Part shown: one piece after another, positions 9,801 to 17,377 of the stretch
Numbering within the stretch: the first letter of the stretch is position 1
How the letters are laid out: each line of letters opens with the position of its first letter
From: Myxococcales bacterium
GTDB lineage: Bacteria > Myxococcota_A > Polyangia > Haliangiales > Haliangiaceae
Reading direction: 5' to 3'
NCBI GenBank assembly: GCA_016794525.1
Contig: JAEUJY010000062.1
Location: 186,001 to 250,000, forward strand
Length of the DNA: 64,000 nucleotides
The notes under the pieces: model-generated
Told to the model about the DNA's origin: nothing
What the model saw: the letters and a program-made list of their open reading frames with translations, nothing else
Database searches by the model: none
Program-made: the position numbers and the translations under genes

Positions 9801-10389
9801 GGCGCGGTCGACCGAGGTCGGCGACGCGGACGCCCGCCTGAAGGCGCTGTCGCGGACCACCACCGACAGCCACGGCGTGTTGACCGAACTCCTGGCCGCG
9901 TGGCCCGACCGACTCGAAGATCCGCTGCGTGCGGTGGTGCAGGGCGCGCCGCTGGTGCGCGAGGCGCTGGCGAAGATCGACGACGGTGCGCGGGCGCACC
10001 TGGAGAAGGGGCGGAGCCATCCGACGGTGGGGCCGGCGGTCGCGGCGCACCTCGACGAGCTGGTCGCGGCGCTGGCGATGGCGAACGCGGAGCGGCCGGT
10101 GCGCCCCGAGTGGATCGACGCGTGGAACCAGCGCAGCCAGGCGTTGATCGCATCGATGATCTCGACCCCCGGGACGGCCGAGCCGACGCCGGGTGGGGGG
10201 ATGGGACAGGGCCACGGCACGCACGGAACGCCGCCGGTGGCGCCGCCGCCCCCTGGGCGCGAGCTGCTCGCGAGGGCCGTCAACCTCTCGTCGAAGTCGG
10301 CGATCCCTGACCTGGTGGCGGCGATCAAGGCCGCGCTCGACGGCGTCCGCGGCCGGGTGCGGGTGACGATCACGCGCGAGGAAGACTGA
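6805..10389 (+). CDS. pglY: BREX-2 ATPase PglY
   Basis: The 1194-residue product is the large P-loop protein of BREX type 2 (PglY, equivalent of BrxC). Walker A GSFGSGKSH is at about residues 75-83, and a Walker B-like GLVLMIDEFLLWL lies near residues 252-264. The length and N-terminal placement of the ATPase domain match the family. The C-terminus is Gly/Pro-rich near nt 10190-10260 and ends TITREED. I chose the ATG at 6805 (MTLTIADAYDLPRP). An upstream in-frame TTG would start inside the inverted repeat. pglZ follows after 2 bases. PglY is required for BREX exclusion of phage replication; its biochemical job in type 2 is not firmly established. Confidence 0.88.
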   Translation: MTLTIADAYDLPRPEDIRAMGFVIKLRELAAGTPELTRLVDDYVVTPAVADDLPVVLDKMKQVLDRREEYGRFIHGSFGSGKSHYLTMLALLCENVIEAWAKDHPLFRELRKKHQPWVTGAHLLVVRIHMLSVKGRGTGLDRAVYDGFNEALRRRGKAPFEFLHVDGVLDEARREAAQYGDVFWKNLASAGVVATQGDFEAMAGASIKQREALARAYLNYKQRDPASAGIDPRWSDGLTRMAEHAKAQGFGGLVLMIDEFLLWLGEKSGQEFVEAINDLNVMVDHNTGQRAVPMFVFVARQKDIREFFPDLVEEAKIHEQLDHHAQRFEVTKLQDIELRHIVKERVLRPKSAAAKDAIAAATSRLGQEHEKILPGLLGSGEVDLAYLRDVYPFHPALIETLIDVTALMQRERSALRLLYELLVIHYPTLPLGQFLPVGSAFDAIFPRGGVEASKKVEILQDIHRQYYERLVPAMKSMQAADAEFDDKRLHALDQLVKTVLLAEVSPRLKGKGLTIERLVQLNSADVEGETYRGRLRVSATDLMTLSNLVVDLQVPSTDKTSLVRYALGGVSLGEVVARAKGKVDNVAQRFKVFYGALKAALGVAGKRGFDEGDANEGDYELKSWRGTRRKGVLRLANVRELPYEAFEAPEGGFTVLVDYPWDEPGHNVEEDRQKAMSVRKNRGNRYTVCWLPRHLSPGETALLTDLAAVRFLQSPEGQAELLDTLAPADRLRLVDQAHGREKALEEQIKTLLLEVYVKHGEWFPLIGDVDTRRPHETIEDNLKHIAGLLMDRRYPQHPSFPTEPKKADLARLLDWMVAAGDATTSVPYDEETERALKQIGVPLELVNLGQTKASLKVTSTYLKEVLQRADRDVVNWSEVADALREQFGFQPLVLDLFLGFLCQRDHRALNQVSGEPIEVAIGMPASTLIKLERGKLVSAAEWSRLRELASDLLGLARPPAQRSLQQQDKLASELRRAGTDRRRVLEGLHERLVNLGATGARSTEVGDADARLKALSRTTTDSHGVLTELLAAWPDRLEDPLRAVVQGAPLVREALAKIDDGARAHLEKGRSHPTVGPAVAAHLDELVAALAMANAERPVRPEWIDAWNQRSQALIASMISTPGTAEPTPGGGMGQGHGTHGTPPVAPPPPGRELLARAVNLSSKSAIPDLVAAIKAALDGVRGRVRVTITREED

Positions 10390-10391
10390 CC

Positions 10392-12965
10392 GTGAAGGGG
10401 ACGGCGCAGCTCTTGTTGCGGCGGGTGCTCGAGCGAGCCGGTGGCTCGGCCGAGGCCGGCTACGTGCTGGTGCTCGACGGTGAGGGACTGGAGGATCTGC
10501 CGGCCCAGATGCCGACGCCGCACGGCACGTACTCGGTCCACCGCCTGACCTCGGAGATCCGGCTGCGCCACGTGCTGTGGCAGGCCAAGGGGGCGCCGGT
10601 GATCGCAGTGATCCCGGGCGCGCTGGCGGGCAAGCTGCCGCCCGACCTGTTCCGGCGGGCGCGCGACCGGCGCGTGCATGCGCTGGCGCCGAACGACGTG
10701 CTCGAGCTGATGCTCGGGGTCCGCGTGGTCGGCGCGGATGCGCCTCACCTGCAGGCGCTGGCGATCGAGAACATCGAGCGGATGAGCCAGGCGCTGAGCC
10801 GCCGGACGCTGCCGACCGTGGTCGATCGGCGACTCCTGACCGAGCTCCTGGTCGATGTCAGCGTGGGCGAGTCGATGCGGACCCAGGCGCCGGCGGCGTT
10901 GCTCGCGGCGTGGGTGATCGACCCGCCGATCTGGACCGACAACGTGCGGCGGCTGGTGGTCGAGGCGTTGCCGGCGCTGCACGGCGACGAGGGCCGGCTG
11001 CTGGCGTGGGCGGTCGGGCACGCGAGCGCGCGCGAGCGCCTGCGTGCGCTGGTGGTCCACGGCGTGCTGTTGACGCTGGACACGGACGACCTCCCGCCGG
11101 ACGTGTGGGGCGAGCTCCACACCGCGGTCGACGCCGCGCACGGGATCGGTCGACAGCTCGTGCGGTGGACGGCAGGCCGGCTGGCGGAGGCGACCCTGCC
11201 GTTGCTCGGCGATGCGGCGAACGCGCTGCTCACCGAGGCCGAGGGCATCGCGCGCCGCCGGGTGGGCGCCGCGCTCCTGGCGACCAGCCGCGTGTTGCCG
11301 CTCGCCTTCCACGATCGGTGCTTCGCGCTGGCCAAGCGCGCGGCCGAGGGCAAGGAGATCTCGCCGGCGGAGATCGAGTGGCTGCGCAGCCACCGCGCGG
11401 CCGACATGCACAAGGCCGAGCTGGCGGTGCTTGAGGCTATGGGCCGGCTGTCGCGCTACCTGACGGCGACGCCCGAGCCGAGGCTGGCAGCGGAGTCCGG
11501 CACCGTCGCCGCGCGCGTGCAGCGCTACCAGCGGCACGGAGCGTTCGCGGACCTCGCGGCGGCGCAGCTGCGGCATGCGATGGCCGGCAGCAGTCGCTAC
11601 CTCGCCGAGGGCAAGCGCGTGCTCGAGCGCGTGCGCGAGCGCCGCGATCAGGAGAACCTGCCGTTCGCGCAGGCGCTGGCGGCGGCGTACGAACACGGGC
11701 TGCACACCGACGTGACGCCGCTGCACCGGCTGTGGAAGAACGTCGTCGCGCCGGTCTGGCAGCAGCAGGACACCGCCGGTGTCTACGTGGTCGTCCTCGA
11801 TGGGTGCAGCTACCCGGTGTTTCTCGATCTGCTCTACGAGCTGGCCCAGCATCCGGCGGCGCCGATCGGCATCGCCCCGGACGCCGACGGTCGGGTGGTC
11901 GGGATGCCGGCCGTGGCGCCGCTGCCGACGGTGACCAGCCACGCCCGCGGCGCGCTGTTCCTGGGCGAGCTGCCGAATGATCCGCTGGTCGCCGAGACGG
12001 TGTTTCGCGACCAGCAGGAGGCGCGGACCGACAAGGCGCGGCTCAACCAGAACGCCGCGCTCGGCGCGCGGACCCGCGAGCTGTTCCTCAAGGGCGACCT
12101 GACCGACGGCGGGCAGCGGTTGATCGCGACTTTGCGCGATGCCCAGGTGCAGGTCGTGGCCGCGGTGTTTAACGCGATCGATGATCAGATCGGCTCGAGC
12201 AACACCGGGGCGGCGCTGCGGATCTCGCCGGCGTCGATCGCCGGGTTCCGGCCGAGCCTCGAGGCGGCGCTGGACGCGAAGCGCCGGGTGCTGATCACGG
12301 CGGACCACGGCCACAGCCCGTTCGTCGACAACTCGCTGCGGGTGGGCGACGGCGCGACGCCGCGCTACCAGGCGCTGGCCGCCGGCGCGACGCCTGCCGC
12401 GGGGTTCCTCGAGATCGACGTGAAGGGCCTCGGCGGACCGCCGGGGCGCCGCGCCTTCGCCTGGAAGAGCGGCGTCTACCTCGGCGGCCAGCAGGTCGGC
12501 TTCCACGGTGGGTGTTCGCTGGAAGAGATGGTGGTGCCGATGGCGTGGCTGGCGGCGCGCGGGCTCCAGGCTGATGAGCCCGCGTGGTGGTACGGCGCCG
12601 GCGCTCTGCCGGTGATGGAGCCGGTCCGGCGCGCGCCCGATCCGACGCCGACCCCGCCGCCGCCGGTGGCGGCGCCGCAGCTCCAGCTGTTCGACCCGAG
12701 CGGCCGCGCGGACGCGCTGGCGTTGCCGCCGGAGCTCTTGGCCAAGCTCGCGACCGACGAGCGCACCTTCCTGGTGCTGCTCAAGGAGAACGGGTCGCTG
12801 AAGACAACCGAGATCGCGACCCGCATGAGCAAGCCGGTGTCGCGAGTCAACGGCCTGGTCGTGCAGCTGCGGCGCAAGCTCCACGGCGCGGGGATCGAGC
12901 TGTTCACCAGCGAGACGCTGCCGAGCGGTGAGACGCTGTTTCGATATCAGGGAGGATCGACGTGA
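10392..12965 (+). CDS. pglZ: BREX-2 alkaline-phosphatase-fold protein PglZ
   Basis: The 857-residue product carries the PglZ domain of the alkaline phosphatase superfamily. The nucleophile-side metal motif VVVLDGCSYPV is at about residues 467-477 and the downstream ITADHGHSPF (DHG metal ligands) at about residues 634-643. The N-terminal half is helical; the C-terminal part after a Pro-rich linker (nt about 12640-12670) looks like a small winged-helix region (about residues 790-855). GTG start, 2 bases after pglY; the stop overlaps brxD (GTGA). PglZ is the signature protein of all BREX types and partners PglX in methylation and defence. Confidence 0.9.
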   Translation: MKGTAQLLLRRVLERAGGSAEAGYVLVLDGEGLEDLPAQMPTPHGTYSVHRLTSEIRLRHVLWQAKGAPVIAVIPGALAGKLPPDLFRRARDRRVHALAPNDVLELMLGVRVVGADAPHLQALAIENIERMSQALSRRTLPTVVDRRLLTELLVDVSVGESMRTQAPAALLAAWVIDPPIWTDNVRRLVVEALPALHGDEGRLLAWAVGHASARERLRALVVHGVLLTLDTDDLPPDVWGELHTAVDAAHGIGRQLVRWTAGRLAEATLPLLGDAANALLTEAEGIARRRVGAALLATSRVLPLAFHDRCFALAKRAAEGKEISPAEIEWLRSHRAADMHKAELAVLEAMGRLSRYLTATPEPRLAAESGTVAARVQRYQRHGAFADLAAAQLRHAMAGSSRYLAEGKRVLERVRERRDQENLPFAQALAAAYEHGLHTDVTPLHRLWKNVVAPVWQQQDTAGVYVVVLDGCSYPVFLDLLYELAQHPAAPIGIAPDADGRVVGMPAVAPLPTVTSHARGALFLGELPNDPLVAETVFRDQQEARTDKARLNQNAALGARTRELFLKGDLTDGGQRLIATLRDAQVQVVAAVFNAIDDQIGSSNTGAALRISPASIAGFRPSLEAALDAKRRVLITADHGHSPFVDNSLRVGDGATPRYQALAAGATPAAGFLEIDVKGLGGPPGRRAFAWKSGVYLGGQQVGFHGGCSLEEMVVPMAWLAARGLQADEPAWWYGAGALPVMEPVRRAPDPTPTPPPPVAAPQLQLFDPSGRADALALPPELLAKLATDERTFLVLLKENGSLKTTEIATRMSKPVSRVNGLVVQLRRKLHGAGIELFTSETLPSGETLFRYQGGST

Positions 12966-14335
12966 CCATCGTTCCCGAATCGCGCGAGATCGTCAGCGCG
13001 CTGCGCGCCGGCCTGGTGCCGCGCCGCGGCCTCGAGCACTACGCCACCGGACTCGACGCGCTGGTGAAGGTGGTGGGGGAGGAGCTCGACCTGGTCGCGA
13101 CCGGCAAGGGCGGCGTGAAGTGGCTCCGCGGCGAGTACGGAAACGGCAAGACGTTCGCCGCGCGGCACCTGTGCGCGGCGGCGCGGGCGCGGGGGTTCGC
13201 GACCTCGGAGGTGCAGATCTCCGTCAAGGATACGCCGATGCACCACATCGAGGCGGTGTATCGGAAGGTGGTCGAGCGACTGGAAACGGCGTCGGACGGT
13301 CCCAACGCCTTCGCTGCGATCGTGGATGGCTGGCTGTATCAAGTCGGCGAAGAAGTACGACGGGTGAAGGGCCTTGCCGAGGACGATCCGGCGTTCGTCG
13401 ACGCGACCGAGGAGCGGCTCGAAGACAAGCTGGCTGATATGTCGCGTCGCAACCCGGCCTTCGCGCAGGTGCTACGCGGCTATCACCGGGCGATGCACGC
13501 GGGCGAGTTCGCAACCGCCCAAGGGCTCCTGGCGTGGCTTGCCGGCCAACCACATACCGACAGCCGCGTGCTCGCTTCGGCGGGTGTGCGCGGCAAAGTA
13601 GATGGTCAAGCGGCCCACACCTTCCTTGCGGGGATCCTGCAGTTGTTGCGGCAGTCGGGATACGCAGGACTCGTCGTCGTGCTCGATGAGGTTGAGACGA
13701 TCCAACGCCTGAACGCCAAAGGCCGGACGGATTCCCTGATCGCCCTTCGCAACTTGGTGGACCAGCAGGGGGAAGCGGCGACTCCCGGTCTCTACTTCCT
13801 GGTGACCGGCACCCGTGACTTCTTTGAAGGACATCGGGGACTCAAGCACGAGCCGGCCTTGTACAGCCGGGTCACGGTCAAGTTCGACGACGATCCGCGG
13901 TGGGACAACCTGCGCGCGGCGCAGGTGCGCTTGATGCCGTTCGACCGCGACCGCTTGTTCGAGGTGGGGCAGCGCGTCCGCGACCTGTACCCGTCGTCCC
14001 AGCCGACGCGGCTCCAGGCCACGGTGTCCGATGCGTTCTTGCGGGCGCTGGTGGATCAGGTGACCAAGGGCTTCGGCGGCCGGGTCGCGGTCGCGCCGCG
14101 GATGTTCTTGCGTGCGCTGACCGACGTCCTGGATCGCGTGGACATGCACCAGGACTACGATCCGGTGCAGCACTACAAGCTCGACCTCAACGAGGCTCAG
14201 CTCGAGCCCGCGGAGCTGGCTGCGGCGCACGGGAAGGACTACGTCGAGCCAGACGACGCTGACGAGGCGCCGGCCGAGCCCGAGCCTCCGGCGCCAGCGG
14301 CCACGCCCAAGACGTCCAAGCGGCTCGACGGATAG
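12962..14335 (+). CDS. brxD: BREX-2 ATP-binding protein BrxD
   Basis: The 457-residue AAA ATPase has Walker A GEYGNGKTFA at about residues 55-64 and Walker B GLVVVLDEVETI at about residues 234-245, followed by a sensor-like FLVTGTRDFFEG. This layout and length match the BREX BrxD family (formerly DUF2791, 'P-loop domain'). GTG start overlaps the pglZ stop. The C-terminal 40 residues are acidic and Pro/Ala-rich and may be disordered. BrxD occurs with BrxHI in BREX type 2 and probably loads or regulates that helicase; this is inference from co-occurrence. Confidence 0.85.
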   Translation: MTIVPESREIVSALRAGLVPRRGLEHYATGLDALVKVVGEELDLVATGKGGVKWLRGEYGNGKTFAARHLCAAARARGFATSEVQISVKDTPMHHIEAVYRKVVERLETASDGPNAFAAIVDGWLYQVGEEVRRVKGLAEDDPAFVDATEERLEDKLADMSRRNPAFAQVLRGYHRAMHAGEFATAQGLLAWLAGQPHTDSRVLASAGVRGKVDGQAAHTFLAGILQLLRQSGYAGLVVVLDEVETIQRLNAKGRTDSLIALRNLVDQQGEAATPGLYFLVTGTRDFFEGHRGLKHEPALYSRVTVKFDDDPRWDNLRAAQVRLMPFDRDRLFEVGQRVRDLYPSSQPTRLQATVSDAFLRALVDQVTKGFGGRVAVAPRMFLRALTDVLDRVDMHQDYDPVQHYKLDLNEAQLEPAELAAAHGKDYVEPDDADEAPAEPEPPAPAATPKTSKRLDG

Positions 14336-14338
14336 TCC

Positions 14339-17059
14339 ATGGCCGGCTTCGAGCGCCTGCACCCGCACCTGCAGCACGCGATCGTCAACGATCTCGGCTG
14401 GCGGTCGCTGCGTCCGGTCCAGGACCTGACCATCGACGCGGTGCTGGACGGCGCCAACTGCGTGGTGCTGGCGCCGACGGCGGGCGGCAAGACCGAGGCC
14501 AGCATGTTCCCGGTGCTGTCGCGGATCCTCGCCGAGGAGCCCCCGCCGGTGGCGGCGCTGTACGTGTGCCCGATCCGCGCGCTGCTCAACAACCAGGAGG
14601 AGCGGATCGGCAGCTACGCGCGGATGGTGGGCCTGTCGGCGTTCAAGTGGCACGGCGACGTCTCCGACGCGCGCAAGAAGTCGTTCCGGGCGTTTCCCAG
14701 CCACGTGCTGATGACCACGCCCGAGTCGCTGGAGGTCATGATGATCAGCCAGCGGACCGACGCGCGCGCGCTCCTGGCCGGGTTGCAGACGGTCGTGATC
14801 GACGAGGTCCACGCGTTCGCCGGCGACGACCGCGGCGCGCACCTGGCCGCGCTGCTCGAGCGCATCGCGATGTTCGTCGGCCGCGACGTCCAGCGCATCG
14901 GGCTGTCGGCGACGGTCGGCAACCCCCAGGTGATCGGCCAGTGGATGCAGGGCTCGAGCGCGCGCCCGTTCCAGCTGGTCGACCCGCCCAAGGGCCCACC
15001 GGCGCGCGACCTCGTGGTCGACGTCTGCGGCAGCGTCGACGAGGCCGCCGGCAGCATCGCCCAGCTCGGGCGCGGCAAGAAGAGCCTGGTGTTCGTCGAG
15101 AGCCGGGCGCGCGCCGAGCGGGTCGCGCAGGCGATGGCCGGCAGCGGCGTCGAGGTGTTCATCCACCACAGCTCGGTCAGCCGCGAGGAGCGCGAGCACG
15201 CGGAGCTGCAGTTCGCGAACGGCGAGAACACCGCGATCGTGTGCACGGCGACCATGGAGCTAGGGATCGACGTCGGCGACCTCGATCAGGTCCTACAGGT
15301 CGACGCCCCGGCCACGGTCGCGTCGATGCTGCAGCGGGTGGGGCGCACCGGGCGCCGCGAGGGCCGGCGCGCCAACGGCACGTTCTTCTGCACCAGCCCC
15401 GAGACCGTGCTGCAGGCCGTGGCGATGGCGCGGCTCGCCAACCGCGGCTGGGTCGAAGATGTCCGGCCGGCGGAGCACGCGGTCCACATCCTGGCCCACC
15501 AGGTGATGGCGCTGTCGCTGCAGGAGGGCGGCCTGTCGCGCTACCGCGTGCTCGATTGGGTGCGCGCGGCGTATCCGTTCGGCGGCATCGGCGACGACGA
15601 GCTGGGCGCGCTGGTCGACACGATGGTGAGCCGCGACATCCTCTTCGAGACGGACGGGCTGCTCAGCCTGGGTACGCGGGGCGAGAAGCTCTACGGCCGC
15701 AAGAACTTCTTCGAGCTGTACGCGATCTTCAACTCGCCGCCGGTGCTGCGTGTGCAGGCGGGGCGCGACGAGATCGGCCACATCCAGGCGGGCTTCGTGC
15801 AGGGGCACGACGGACGGAAGGGGCCGCTGTGCTTCCGCCTGGGTGGCCGCGCGTGGGAGGTGCTCGAGATCGACTGGTCGCGCGGCACCATGGCGGTCAA
15901 GCCCGCGCCGGCGGCCGGCGTGCCGAACTGGCTCGGGCCGCCGGGGGTGCTGTCGCAGGCGGTGTGCCAGGCGATGCGCGAGACGCTCACGACCACCGAG
16001 CTGGATGGCGTCACGCTGACGCCGGCGGCCAAGGGCGAGCTCGATGCGCTGCGTGAAGGCTACGCCGACCTGCTGGCGGCGTCGGCGGCTCCTGTCGAAG
16101 AGAGCGACGACACGATCCAGTGGCACACGTTCGCTGGCGGTGCGATCAACCGTCTGCTCGCGGCCGGGCTGGAGGAGCTGACCCACAAGAAGTGGGTGTC
16201 GGGGAACCTGTCGATCCGATCGAAGGAGGCCGGCCGCGCCGAGACCCACCTGGCGCTCGCCAGGCTCGCGGACCTGCGCTGGGAGTCGGTCGCGACGGCG
16301 AAGGCGCACGCGATGGTCCGCGGCGTGATCAGCAAGTTCCAGCCGTGCCTGCCCGAGGCCGCCGAGGACCGGCTCCTGGCCGAGAAGCTGCTGGATCTGC
16401 CCGGGACGCTGCGCTTCCTCGCCCAGACGCGTGCCGCCGTCGCCGCGGCGGCTGGCGTTGGAGCACGACTGCCCGACGCGGCGGTCGACGACATCCCGGA
16501 TCTGCAGCCTGAGCTGGTCATCCCGACCGACGTCGAAACCTATCAGCCGCGCAACCCAGTCGTCTGGGTGGACGACGTCGCGGGCCTGTCCGACGCATGC
16601 GCCGCCATGGCGCAGGAGCCTGTGCTCGGCCTGGACGTCGAGACGCTCCTCGACCTGGCGAGCTGCTGCCTCATCCAGATCGCTGCCCCGGCGCGCACCT
16701 GGATCATCGATCCGCTGGCGCTGACGTCGCTGGACCCGCTCGCCCCGGTCGTCGCCAGCGCCGCGATCACCAAGGTCATCCACCACGCGCAGTTCGAGCG
16801 CCGCGTCCTCGCCAAGCTCGGCCTGGCCCTCGACGGCGTGTTCGACACGCTCGACGCCTCGCGCGCCCGCCACGGCCGCGACGCCGCCGGCGGCCACAGC
16901 CTCGCCGCGGTGGTCCGCCGCGAGCTGGGCCAGCACGTCGACAAGACGCAGCAGACCTCGAACTGGGCCCGGCGCCCCCTCACTGATGAGCAGCTGCGCT
17001 ACGCGGCCGCGGACGCCGAGGTGCTACTTGGCCTGCGCGACCTGCTTCACGTTCGCTGA
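14339..17059 (+). CDS. brxHI: BrxHI Lhr-like helicase fused to an RNase D-like 3'-5' exonuclease domain
   Basis: 906 residues. The N-terminal SF2 helicase has Walker A APTAGGKTE (about residues 43-51), the DEVH box in VVIDEVHAF (about residue 152), SAT motif LSATVGNP, and motif VI QRVGRTGRR (about residues 328-336), as in Lhr-type BrxHI. The last 170 residues, from about 735, are a separate DnaQ/RNase D-like domain. ExoI-like GLDVET gives the D-x-E pair, ExoII-like VIHHAQFERRVL carries E where D is more common, and YAAADAEVLL gives the ExoIII Y-x3-D. The three motifs look intact, so exonuclease activity is plausible. The gene starts 3 bases after brxD. The fusion would couple unwinding to 3'-5' degradation. 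Confidence 0.82.
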   Translation: MAGFERLHPHLQHAIVNDLGWRSLRPVQDLTIDAVLDGANCVVLAPTAGGKTEASMFPVLSRILAEEPPPVAALYVCPIRALLNNQEERIGSYARMVGLSAFKWHGDVSDARKKSFRAFPSHVLMTTPESLEVMMISQRTDARALLAGLQTVVIDEVHAFAGDDRGAHLAALLERIAMFVGRDVQRIGLSATVGNPQVIGQWMQGSSARPFQLVDPPKGPPARDLVVDVCGSVDEAAGSIAQLGRGKKSLVFVESRARAERVAQAMAGSGVEVFIHHSSVSREEREHAELQFANGENTAIVCTATMELGIDVGDLDQVLQVDAPATVASMLQRVGRTGRREGRRANGTFFCTSPETVLQAVAMARLANRGWVEDVRPAEHAVHILAHQVMALSLQEGGLSRYRVLDWVRAAYPFGGIGDDELGALVDTMVSRDILFETDGLLSLGTRGEKLYGRKNFFELYAIFNSPPVLRVQAGRDEIGHIQAGFVQGHDGRKGPLCFRLGGRAWEVLEIDWSRGTMAVKPAPAAGVPNWLGPPGVLSQAVCQAMRETLTTTELDGVTLTPAAKGELDALREGYADLLAASAAPVEESDDTIQWHTFAGGAINRLLAAGLEELTHKKWVSGNLSIRSKEAGRAETHLALARLADLRWESVATAKAHAMVRGVISKFQPCLPEAAEDRLLAEKLLDLPGTLRFLAQTRAAVAAAAGVGARLPDAAVDDIPDLQPELVIPTDVETYQPRNPVVWVDDVAGLSDACAAMAQEPVLGLDVETLLDLASCCLIQIAAPARTWIIDPLALTSLDPLAPVVASAAITKVIHHAQFERRVLAKLGLALDGVFDTLDASRARHGRDAAGGHSLAAVVRRELGQHVDKTQQTSNWARRPLTDEQLRYAAADAEVLLGLRDLLHVR

Positions 17060-17075
17060 TCAACCTGGAGCCAGA

Positions 17076-17260
17076 ATGACCGTACCTTCGCCACTCCTGC
17101 CTTCTCTCGACGAGGCCGTCGCGCGCTTTGACCCATCGACGCTCACAGCCGGTGCCGCGGCCGCGGAGCAGCAGCGGGCTGACATTCTCCGCATGTTCCC
17201 GCTGGCCGACTGGCCGACGATGCCGGTGGAACGCTACGCGGTCGGCATGGGGGATGACGA
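17076..17260 (+). pseudogene. mcrB: N-terminal fragment of frameshifted mcrB
   Basis: ATG at 17076 opens a frame reading MTVPSPLLPSLDEAVARFD, then DWPTMPVERYAVGMGDDD. This FPx2DWPxxPVERYA pattern is the standard N-terminus of McrB-like restriction subunits. Past about 17260 this frame turns to low-quality sequence. The adjacent frame meanwhile continues sensibly as HKLLIFRRKSGPWAFPADYQ into the long mcrB frame. A one-base change around the G-run and GACGAC stretch at 17249-17262 would join them. It is either a genuine inactivating frameshift or a sequencing error. Confidence 0.65.
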
Positions 17261-17377
17261 CACTCCGGCGGGTCCGCCCACAAGCTGCTCATCTTCCGTC
17301 GCAAGAGTGGGCCGTGGGCGTTTCCCGCGGACTATCAGACCGCCGAGGCAGCGTGGGCTGCGATCCGCGCTGGCTTC

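Noticed and set aside
9519-12884. Very long open frame on the - strand opposite pglY/pglZ
   Set aside because: It mirrors real + strand genes, is Arg/His/Gln-rich without any recognisable motif, and arises from extreme third-position GC.
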